Shown piece after piece: positions 1 through 7,476 of a stretch of 64,000 nt of DNA. Both the position numbers and the translations under genes were made by a program. The DNA comes from Gemmatimonadota bacterium (GTDB taxonomy: Bacteria; Gemmatimonadota; Gemmatimonadetes; Palauibacterales; KS3-K002). The stretch covers positions 1,893,132 through 1,957,131 of the forward strand of contig CP070815.1 of the NCBI GenBank assembly GCA_020344215.1, read 5' to 3'. Positions within the stretch are counted from its first letter, which is position 1, and each line of letters starts with the position of its first letter. Under the pieces are notes generated by a model, which was not told the DNA's origin, searched no databases, and worked only from the letters and a program-made list of their open reading frames with translations.

Positions 1-659
1 GGCGTGCCGTACGCGGTAGCCGGCGGCACCTTGTAGCGCAACGTATCGGAGAACGTGGGCATGCCCACCAGGACGGTGTCCGGGCCGGTCAACGCGCCGC
101 TCCTCTGCACGACCAGGCTCATCACCAGGGCGTTATCGCTGGCCGTGATCGCCAGGCGCACCGTGTCGCCCGGCTCGACGCTGTCGGCGGGGAGGAGGGA
201 GACCGCGCTGACCGACGGCGGCTCGCTGTCGCTCACCGCCACGTTGACCGTGTTCGAAGTACCGCTGCGGCCGCCGCCCTCAGCCCGCGCCCGGAAGGTC
301 AGCACGCCGACTGCCGGCGGGGCAAGGGCCGTATCGGCGCCGAAGACGGGGGAGGTGGTCGGAACGATCAGGACGAAGGTGTCGACCTGGGTCCACAGGC
401 CCGACACCTCGACGATGACACGCTCCAGCGGATTACCTCGCGGGTCCACCGACACCAGGACCTCGAGCGGCTCCATCGGCAACACGTTACCGGCTGGGCA
501 GACCCTGGGCGCCGACTCGGGCAGCGCGCAGACCGACAGCTCGACGAGCATCGATGGCGCGGGGCCCGTGCCGTCGTCGTCAGCGCAACCTGCGGTGGCC
601 AAGGCGATCAGAAGCGCACTGCCCCAAACCGCGAATGGACTGACTGGGACCGAACGCAT
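1..659 (-). CDS. Lipoprotein with Ig-like repeats, 3' end outside the window
   Basis: The gene starts at ATG 659 behind an AGGAG ribosome site and stays open to the window edge, so 219 codons are visible. Residues 1-25 form a lipoprotein signal peptide with a hydrophobic core and a lipobox T-A-G-C, placing the lipidated Cys at 25, followed by an acidic Asp run. The rest is rich in Val, Thr and Ser with two segments that look like beta-sandwich (Ig or cadherin-like) repeats, roughly residues 50-140 and 145-219. It follows the membrane protein at 687-1193 by 27 bp and is probably cotranscribed. It is likely a surface or periplasmic binding or structural lipoprotein; no specific function can be assigned. 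Confidence 0.75.
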   Translation of the reverse strand, partial: MRSVPVSPFAVWGSALLIALATAGCADDDGTGPAPSMLVELSVCALPESAPRVCPAGNVLPMEPLEVLVSVDPRGNPLERVIVEVSGLWTQVDTFVLIVPTTSPVFGADTALAPPAVGVLTFRARAEGGGRSGTSNTVNVAVSDSEPPSVSAVSLLPADSVEPGDTVRLAITASDNALVMSLVVQRSGALTGPDTVLVGMPTFSDTLRYKVPPATAYGT

Positions 660-686
660 GTCATACACTCCTAGTCACAATCGGAC

Positions 687-1193
687 TCACATGAGCGGAA
701 CGCGGGCGGCACGGGGCCGCCGTCGCGACCGGGCCAAAGCCAACAGCCCGCCCAACGCCGCCCCCACGAGCAGGTAGGGCAGATACAAGAGCGGCAAGCG
801 ACCGGCCGGCACCGTCGAGTTCTGGATGTCCCAGAAGAGGGGAACGTACAGCCGCACGGCGCCCGCCGCACCGACGACGAAGCCGCCGAGCACGATCGGC
901 AGCCACTGGCCGCGCCTCAGGCCCAGCAGCCGCTCGCGGCCCGCCGTGAACTGCCAGAGCGCCGTCAGCGCCAGCAGCGGGCTGGACCAGTAGATGGAGC
1001 TGGGGATGATGTAGACCACGAGGGTCCAGGGATTGACGAAGTAGACCCAGGGGTAGGTCGGCATGCCCTGGAGGTCCAGGTAGATCTTCACCACCGCGCC
1101 CGTCCCCCACGGCAGGGCCAGCGCTACGACGAGCAACGCCCAGCAGACGATGCGGGCGCCGCGCCGGTCAAAGCGACGAAGACCGTCGACCAT
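687..1193 (-). CDS. Four-helix membrane protein of unknown function
   Basis: A 168-residue protein with a basic N-terminus and about four hydrophobic helices (near residues 17-38, 53-80, 100-118 and 135-155). Cationic loops and a basic Arg-rich tail suggest an inner-membrane protein with a cytoplasmic C-terminus. I do not recognise a family. It lies immediately upstream of the lipoprotein that starts at 659, with a 27-bp gap, so the two probably form an operon. The stretch 1194-1405 upstream holds no gene. Confidence 0.6.
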   Translation of the reverse strand: MVDGLRRFDRRGARIVCWALLVVALALPWGTGAVVKIYLDLQGMPTYPWVYFVNPWTLVVYIIPSSIYWSSPLLALTALWQFTAGRERLLGLRRGQWLPIVLGGFVVGAAGAVRLYVPLFWDIQNSTVPAGRLPLLYLPYLLVGAALGGLLALARSRRRPRAARVPLM

Positions 1194-1405
1194 CTGGACT
1201 ACAGTCCCGGTATCGGTAATGAGGGATCTTCCCGGGAACGGGTACGTCCCGGGAGCCCGCCACGGCTGTACGAGCTGCGGCCATAAAGAAAACCCGCCGA
1301 CCGAGGCGCCGACGAGCGGATTCTGGCAAGCGAAACTCTCCGCGTCGTTGTACGGAACGTACTATGCGTGTCGCCGGCCTCGACTGTCAAGCGGCGACCG
1401 GCCCG

Positions 1406-1993
1406 CTACTCCAGCCGCAGCGCCTCGACGGGATCCACCCTGGTCGCCCGAAGGGCCGGCAGCAGGATCGCCGTCACCGAGATGGCCAGGGTCAGAACGC
1501 CGACCCCGAGGTAGACCTTCAGGTCTGTCGGTGCAACCTGGAAGAGGAGAGCGCGTATTGCCCTGGCGCCGAGAAGTGCACCCAGCAACCCCAAGAGGAT
1601 GCCCAACGCGGCGGGCACGATGCCTTGCCGGAGAAACGTCGCGGTGATCTGATGCGTCCCCGCGCCGAGCGCCATGCGGATGCCGATCTCGCGGGTGCGC
1701 CGGGAGACGAGATAGGCGACGACTCCGTACAGACCCACCGAGGCGAGCGCCACGGCTAGGAACGCGAAGAGGGCCAGCAGCGTCAGGTAGTGACGAGTCG
1801 GTGCCGCGGCGCGGCGGATCGCCTCCGCTACGGTCTCGACCCGCTGCGGCACGACTTTGGGGTCGACGGCCGCGAGCTGCTCCCGGATGCGGGGAAAAAG
1901 GCTGCCCGCGTCGGCAGGGCCACGCGCGTGCACCGTCGTGCGAGCGAGCAACTCCCGCACGTCCGGCAGACCTCGACCAGCACCGCGAACCGA
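1406..1993 (-). pseudogene. C-terminal relic of a MacB/FtsX-like orphan permease
   Basis: About 195 codons, stop TAG at 1406-1408, cover only the last third of an orphan permease: part of the second periplasmic MacB core domain followed by the three C-terminal FtsX helices. The family signatures VGLYGVVAYLVSRRTREIG, RMALGAG and the terminal ATRVDPVEALRLE are intact. The 5' two thirds (first transmembrane helix, first core domain, first helix bundle) are absent. The relic begins directly after the TAG stop of the upstream permease and in the same reading frame, so readthrough would append it to that protein. A GTG at 1960 could start a 184-residue product, but no clear ribosome site precedes it. 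It is probably the remains of a tandem paralogue after deletion. Confidence 0.8.
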
Positions 1994-4771
1994 CTACTCC
2001 GCCCGCAACGCCTCCATAGGGTCGACGCGCGCCGCGCGGCGCGCCGGCAGGTAGCTTGCCAGGAGCGCGATGGCCGTGAGGCACACAGCGACCATGGCGT
2101 AGGTGAGCGGATCGAGCGCGCTCACCCCGAAGAGTAGGCTCGTCATCAAGCGGGAGAGGCCGTAGGCGGCGGCGAGCCCCAGCGCCACGCCGATCACGGC
2201 CAAGAACAGACCCTGCCGGACGACCATGCCGGTCACCGTCGACGAGCCTGCGCCCAGCGCGATGCGGACCCCGATCTCGCGGGTCCGCTGGCTTACCACG
2301 TACGAGATCACGCCGTAGACACCCACGGTGGCGAGCAGCAAGGCGACGGCGGCGGCGATGCCCAGCATCACCAGCGTGAAGGAGGTGCGGGCCATCGAGC
2401 CCCGCAGCATGTCTTCCAGGTTCTGGACGTTGGTGAGCGGCCGGTTCGGCAGGAATGACCAGACCGCCTCTTTGACCTCGCGAAGGAAACCGGCGGTTCC
2501 GACCCGCGGGCTGCGGATCGCGTAGAACTGGGTCAGTGCCACGAAGGGCTCGTCCCCGCGGATCTCGGGCCAGAAGTCCTCCAGCAGCATTGGCCAGTAG
2601 ACGATCGCCACGGGATCCTGCGTGACCCCGTCGTCTCGGACGTCGCCGACCACGCCGATGATCTCACGCCAGTTGCCCGGCGCCATGCCCGTGCCGATCC
2701 GCTCGCCGATGGCCTCGGCCGGATCGCTCCAGTACTCGCGGGCGAAGTTCTCCGTGACCAGTACCACGCGCGCGCGGTTGTAGATATCCGTCCAGCCGAG
2801 CGTGCGGCCGGCGACGATCGGGTTGCCCATCGTCTCGAAGTATCCGGCGCCGATCCACTTGAAGCGGCGCGTAGGCGGCAGCTGACCCTCGGGGAGCGGG
2901 GAGTCCTCGACGAAGATCGGGTCCCAGCCGGCCCTACCATCCATCGTGACGGAGCTGGAGGACCCCACCGAGGTTACGCCCGGAACCTCCGCCAGTCGGT
3001 GAGCGATGGCCTCGTGGGTCTGCACGATCGCGTCGGGGCTCTCCGCCACCTCGCTCGTAACACTGACGCCTAGGATCATTATCTCCGCGGGATTCCGGAA
3101 ACCCGGGTTCGCCCGCCGGATCGCCTGGAAGCTCCGGACCATGAGGCTTGACCCGATGAGCAGGACCAGCGCCAGAGTGATCTGCCCCACGACCAGCGCG
3201 TTCCGAGTCCGGTGGCGCTCGCGGCCGGCGCCCGAGCCACGCCCCCCTTCCTTGAGCGCATTCACCAGATCCGCATGCCCCCAGCGCAGGACCGGGAAGA
3301 GCCCGAAGAGAACGCCGGAGATTATCGAGATGCACAGGGTGAAGATGAGAACGACCGGATCGAGGGAGACCTCGTCCAGGCGCGGCAGATTGGCGGGTGC
3401 GATGGCCACCAGCAGCCGCAACCCCGCGTGGGCCAGCCCCAGCCCGACGACGCCGCCCAAGAGCCCCAGCAAGACGCTCTCCACCAAGAACTGCCCCGCG
3501 ACCTGGCGACGCTTCGCTCCCATGGCCCTGCGCACCGCCAGCTCCCGCTCACGCGCCTCGGCCCGCACCAGGAACAGGTTGGCCACGTTGGCGCAGGCGA
3601 TGAGCAGGACGATCCCCACCGTCCCCAAGAGCACCCAGAGCACGTCGCCCACGTCGCCTACGATGGTCTCTTTCAGGGGCAGCAGCAGCGGCGCGCCCCG
3701 CGCCTCCTCCAGGAACGCCAGGGTCACGCCGCCGGGGAACTTCTCCACCGCCACCGGCATCAGCCGGGCCAGATCGGCCGTGGCCGCCTCGAGCGTCGCC
3801 CCCTCTCTCAATCGGGCAACGCTCGGGTTCGTGAAGTTGCTGACCGTTAGGCTCGAGCGATCGAAGCGGAAGGGGAGGTACACGGCAGGGTCGTGCTCGA
3901 GGAAGCGAAAGCCCCGCGGCAGCACACCGATGATCTCCCGGGCCTCTCCGCCGATGCTCATCGTACGGCCGAGAATCTCCGGATCCCCGCCGAACTGATT
4001 CTGCCAGTAGCCGTAGCTGAGGATCACCGTGAAGGGTGTGCCCGGCGTGGCGTCCTCGGCACTGAACAGTCGGCCCAGCAGCGGCCGGGCGCGGAGCGTC
4101 GGCAGCGTCCCCGCCGTGACGTAGATCGACGGGATCCGTACCGGCTCGTCGAGCCCCAGCACCGTCACATCGAAACGGTTATACAGGCCGACCGCTTCGA
4201 GGAGACGCGACTCGTCCTCGTAGGTGAAGTGAACCGCCGCGGACTGCGGTAGCACCTCCTCGCCGACGCCCGGCGCTGTGTTGAGCACCGCCACGAGCCG
4301 CTCCGGCTCCTCGTAGGGCAGGGGATCGAGGAGGATCCCCTTCACCAGGCTGAAGATCGCCGTGTTAGCACCGATGCCCATCCCCAGCGTCAGCACCACC
4401 ACCGCGCCGAACGCCGGCGCCCGGCGCAGCCGGCGAACGGCGAGCCGCAGGTCGCGTAGCATATCAGCGACCGGGACCCAAGACCCACCCCGCGTCCGGA
4501 TGGCGAACTCCCTGTCCTCGACGCGGTGCTCGATCCGCGGCGCCCGCGCGAATCGCTTCGAGCCCTGGACATCCCGGGCCAGCGTGCTCCAGTCGCCGAT
4601 CAGCGCCAGCGCCTCGGCCTCGGCCTCTTCCTCCCCCGCGCCCCGGGCCCGCGCCGCCCGATAGCCGTCCTCGAGCTGGATGGCGATCTCTTCGACCACC
4701 TCGACTTCCAGACTCCCCTCGATGTCGGGGAGCGGCAGATGCTCCCGCACGTATCGCTTCCAGTCACGCAT
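1994..4771 (-). CDS. MacB/FtsX-like orphan ABC permease with N-terminal prefix domain
   Basis: This 925-residue protein belongs to the duplicated orphan permeases (ADOP) related to MacB/FtsX but lacking a linked ATPase. Residues 1-75 form an acidic helical prefix domain; the first membrane helix is about 120-143 (motif GMGIGANTAIFSLVKG). Then come a periplasmic MacB core, a three-helix FtsX bundle (RAMGAKRRQVAGQFLVES), a second core and a final bundle (RTREIGVRIALGAG, ending DPMEALRAE). It probably couples cytoplasmic events to envelope transport or signalling, but the substrate is unknown. Its start overlaps the end of the PadR gene by 8 bp, which implies translational coupling and control by that repressor. 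It ends with TAG. Confidence 0.9.
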   Translation of the reverse strand: MRDWKRYVREHLPLPDIEGSLEVEVVEEIAIQLEDGYRAARARGAGEEEAEAEALALIGDWSTLARDVQGSKRFARAPRIEHRVEDREFAIRTRGGSWVPVADMLRDLRLAVRRLRRAPAFGAVVVLTLGMGIGANTAIFSLVKGILLDPLPYEEPERLVAVLNTAPGVGEEVLPQSAAVHFTYEDESRLLEAVGLYNRFDVTVLGLDEPVRIPSIYVTAGTLPTLRARPLLGRLFSAEDATPGTPFTVILSYGYWQNQFGGDPEILGRTMSIGGEAREIIGVLPRGFRFLEHDPAVYLPFRFDRSSLTVSNFTNPSVARLREGATLEAATADLARLMPVAVEKFPGGVTLAFLEEARGAPLLLPLKETIVGDVGDVLWVLLGTVGIVLLIACANVANLFLVRAEARERELAVRRAMGAKRRQVAGQFLVESVLLGLLGGVVGLGLAHAGLRLLVAIAPANLPRLDEVSLDPVVLIFTLCISIISGVLFGLFPVLRWGHADLVNALKEGGRGSGAGRERHRTRNALVVGQITLALVLLIGSSLMVRSFQAIRRANPGFRNPAEIMILGVSVTSEVAESPDAIVQTHEAIAHRLAEVPGVTSVGSSSSVTMDGRAGWDPIFVEDSPLPEGQLPPTRRFKWIGAGYFETMGNPIVAGRTLGWTDIYNRARVVLVTENFAREYWSDPAEAIGERIGTGMAPGNWREIIGVVGDVRDDGVTQDPVAIVYWPMLLEDFWPEIRGDEPFVALTQFYAIRSPRVGTAGFLREVKEAVWSFLPNRPLTNVQNLEDMLRGSMARTSFTLVMLGIAAAVALLLATVGVYGVISYVVSQRTREIGVRIALGAGSSTVTGMVVRQGLFLAVIGVALGLAAAYGLSRLMTSLLFGVSALDPLTYAMVAVCLTAIALLASYLPARRAARVDPMEALRAE

Positions 4772-5096
4772 GGCTCGGCTCCACGACCAGGTTCACCGCC
4801 CGGGTGAACTCGTGCCACGTCCGACGCTGCGCCGCCAGCGCCTCCTCGCCTTTCGCGGTCAGCCGGTAAAAGCGCCGACGCCGCTCACCCGGCTTCTCCA
4901 CCCACCGCCCCTCGATCCACCCGCGCCCCTCCATCCGGCAGAGAATCGGGTAGATCGATGAGATCCGGAACCGCAGACGGCCGCCCGAGCGCTCCTCGAT
5001 CATCTTCCCGATCTCGTAGCCGTGCCGCGGCTCGTCTTGAAGGAGCGACAGGAGCAGGAGCTCGACGCTCCCCTTCTTCAGTGCGGCGCTGAACAA
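4764..5096 (-). CDS. PadR-family transcriptional regulator
   Basis: A 110-residue winged-helix protein of the PadR N-terminal family. The conserved core is visible: a helix with LLLLSLLQDEPRHGYEI, the recognition helix region SSIYPILCRMEGRGWI, and the wing with RRRFYRLTAKGEEAL. It lacks the long C-terminal dimerisation domain of PadR proper, as in the short subfamily-2 regulators. The best start is TTG at 5096: an in-frame TAA lies 21 bp upstream and a GGAGG site sits 6-7 bases before the TTG; the ATG at 5109 is out of frame. It probably represses its own operon with the permease at 1994-4771, a pairing common for this permease family. Confidence 0.92.
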   Translation of the reverse strand: MFSAALKKGSVELLLLSLLQDEPRHGYEIGKMIEERSGGRLRFRISSIYPILCRMEGRGWIEGRWVEKPGERRRRFYRLTAKGEEALAAQRRTWHEFTRAVNLVVEPSHA

Positions 5097-5150
5097 TGTG
5101 GGCCTCCATACAGTGCGTTAATACATGTTTTATTGAAGTATATGAACGGC
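5097..5150 (-). promoter_or_regulatory. Promoter and possible PadR operator region
   Basis: Just upstream of the PadR gene lies an AT-rich island, 5118-5144, that stands out in GC-rich DNA. It contains an imperfect dyad with outer arms ATAC (5121-5124) and GTAT (5138-5141), plus an ATGT element of the kind PadR proteins often bind. Read on the minus strand, TATACT (5142-5137) could serve as a -10 element. The assignment rests on position and composition only. Confidence 0.35.
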
Positions 5151-5492
5151 GCCGGGCTCTGTCCAGTCTCAGAAGAGCTGCGCCTCGGCTTAGATCGGCC
5201 GCCGCCCGGCGAGCGACCGGCGGCGTCCGCACCCCCGATGCGCGGCCGCCCGCTGCGGCGGCTCTCGGCCTGCCGCGGAACCTTGTTAGCTTGGGCGCGC
5301 GTTACGATGCAGAGCGGGCGCGGGGCCGGAGTCGGGCCGGATCGTCTGGCGCGGCCGCGACCGACTGCTATTTTCTGTACGAGACAGCCCCACCACTGCC
5401 CGGTACAGCGGAAAGCATCACCACAGTATGGGGGATCTGAGAGGTCGTGATCGGCTCGGGGTAGGGTACGGGTAGACGCCACTGGTGAAGCG
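5151..5492. other. Divergent intergenic region, no gene seen
   Basis: Between the PadR operon (minus) and the TPR gene (plus) I find no convincing coding sequence. The GC-rich stretch 5160-5360 has open frames on both strands but with no ribosome sites or recognisable protein. It presumably carries the promoter for the plus-strand gene at 5493. Confidence 0.5.
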
Positions 5493-7277
5493 ATGTTGGG
5501 TCTAAAGGCAATCATCGACAAGCTGCAGCACCACTCGGTCTGGCAGGTGCTGGGGGTCTACCTGGTCGGGTCGTGGATCGCGCTCCAGGTGGTGGATGTC
5601 CTGAACAACACCTTCGACCTGCCCGTCTGGTTCCCGCGCTTCACTCTGGCGCTCCTCGCCATTGGGCTGCCCGTCGTTCTGGTCACCAGCGTGGTGCAGA
5701 GGCGGCTGAGGGAAGGGGCAGCGGGTGGTGGATCGGAGGCGGAGCACACTGCGATCGCCGGTAATGTGCGGGTCTTCACCTGGTCGAACGCGATCCTCGG
5801 GGGTCTGGTCGCGTTCGCCCTCTGGGGCGTGGTGGCGACCAGCTGGCTGTTCTTCGGGCCGGCGACCCTGGAGAGTGGGGCGGAGGCAGCCGCCCGCGAT
5901 CTCCGCTCCGTCGCCGTGCTCCCCTTTGTCAGCGTACAGACCGACGAGGAGAGCCAGGCGTTCGCCAGCGGCATTCACGACGACCTGCTAACCCAGCTGT
6001 CCAAGATCGACAGCCTCAAGACCATCTCGCGCACCTCGGTGATGAGGTATCGGGATACGCAGCTCGGCGTCCGTGAGATCGCCAGCGAGTTGGGCGTCGC
6101 CACGGTGGTCGAGGGTGGCGTGCAGCGCGCGGGGGACCATGTGCGGGTGAGCGCGCAGCTGATCGACGCGCGCGACGACAGCCACCTGTGGGGCGAGACG
6201 TACAACGCCGAGCTCACCACCGCGAACATCTTTGCCATACAGAGTGACATCTCGCGTCGGATCGCGGTGGCCCTCAGTGCCAGGCTGACGCCCGAAGTGG
6301 AAGTGCGGCTGGCGTCACGTCCCACGGAGAGCCTTCAGGCCTACGACCTTTACACCCGCGGGCGCTATCTGCACCACAAGCCGGGGGGCGGCACCGAGTC
6401 GGCGCTGGGTGACGCGGCCCAGCTGTTTCGCCAGGCGATCGCGGCCGACCCGGACTTCGCCCCGGCCTACGCCGGTCTGGCCGACATCTACCTCGATCTG
6501 TGGAGCAGCGGCTACATGCCGGCGGAGCAGGCGTTGCCTGAGGCGCGGGCCGCGGCAGAGAAGGCGCTGGCGCTGGACGAGACGCTGGCCGACGCTCACA
6601 CGTCGCTGGCCGACGTGTTCGAGTCGGAGTTGCGGCTTGCCGATGCGGAGCACCACCACCTGCGGGCGCTGCAGCTCAACCCGGGCTCGGCTGAGGCGCA
6701 CCGGCGCTACGCTCGCCTGTTGCTCGATCTCGGTCGCTTCGAGGAGTTGGTGAGCGAGTTGCGTCGTGCGGTGGAGCTCGACCCGCTATCGATCAGCTAC
6801 CGGCTGTCGTTGACCAGCGGGCTCTGGTTCACCGGCGACTACGAGGGCGGGATCGCCGAGGCGCGTAAGATCCTCGAGCTGGAGCCGGGCAACCCGGGCG
6901 CACTCTACAGCCTCGGCTTCGCTTCGGTTCTGAGTGGCGAGCACGAGCAGGGTATCGCCGCCCTGCAGAGGGCGCTGGAAGTGCGGCCGGAGTACCCGTT
7001 CAATGCCACGGGTCTGGCGTGGGCGTACGCGCGCGCCGGACGCCGGGCCGAGGCGCTCGAGGTGCTGGAGCAGGTTGAGGTGCGCGGACAGATGCTCAAG
7101 GAGCTTGCCATCGTCTACGGCGAGCTGGGCGAGTTGGACCGCGCATTCGAGTACCTGGAACGCGCTTACGCCGAAGATCCCGGCAGCCTCACCTACATCA
7201 ACGCCGATCCGACAGCCGACGCGCTCAAGGCCGATCCGCGCTTCGCTGTACTGCTGGCGCGGTTGGGATTGCAGTAG
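5493..7277 (+). CDS. Membrane protein with TolB-N-like domain and TPR repeats
   Basis: A 594-residue protein. Residues about 18-38, 47-66 and 98-118 are membrane helices; the first carries the motif QVLGVYLVGSWIALQVVDVL typical of this group. Residues about 140-265 match the TolB amino-terminal-like module (COG5616): SVAVLPFVS, a GIHDDLLTQLSKI helix, SRTSVMRYRDT and the segment VEGGVQRAGDHVRVSAQLID. From about 300 to the end are seven or so TPR repeats with the usual W-G-Y-A-P pattern. Relatives often carry an N-terminal cyclase or DNA-binding domain; here the membrane helices replace it. It may be a scaffold or sensor in envelope signalling. Two paralogues occur at 22826 and 45744. Confidence 0.85.
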   Translation: MLGLKAIIDKLQHHSVWQVLGVYLVGSWIALQVVDVLNNTFDLPVWFPRFTLALLAIGLPVVLVTSVVQRRLREGAAGGGSEAEHTAIAGNVRVFTWSNAILGGLVAFALWGVVATSWLFFGPATLESGAEAAARDLRSVAVLPFVSVQTDEESQAFASGIHDDLLTQLSKIDSLKTISRTSVMRYRDTQLGVREIASELGVATVVEGGVQRAGDHVRVSAQLIDARDDSHLWGETYNAELTTANIFAIQSDISRRIAVALSARLTPEVEVRLASRPTESLQAYDLYTRGRYLHHKPGGGTESALGDAAQLFRQAIAADPDFAPAYAGLADIYLDLWSSGYMPAEQALPEARAAAEKALALDETLADAHTSLADVFESELRLADAEHHHLRALQLNPGSAEAHRRYARLLLDLGRFEELVSELRRAVELDPLSISYRLSLTSGLWFTGDYEGGIAEARKILELEPGNPGALYSLGFASVLSGEHEQGIAALQRALEVRPEYPFNATGLAWAYARAGRRAEALEVLEQVEVRGQMLKELAIVYGELGELDRAFEYLERAYAEDPGSLTYINADPTADALKADPRFAVLLARLGLQ

Positions 7278-7476
7278 CAGCGCAGGCGGCGCACGTCGGC
7301 CTTACTCGGTCGCCGATCTCCCAGGGCGTCGTAACTAGATGATCGCACGAAACCGGCCGTGCGACGTCGCCGTACGTCTAGATAGCCGGGCGCGGCACGC
7401 CTGTGGCCGTCGGTGGCGAACCCGCGCGGCCGGGTGACCCGGGCCCGCCGTCGCGGCGAACCGGAGGTTTCCGGCC

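Noticed and set aside
55..777. A 240-codon plus-strand frame at the left edge
   Set aside because: The minus strand encodes a lipoprotein with signal peptide, lipobox and ribosome site across the same bases.
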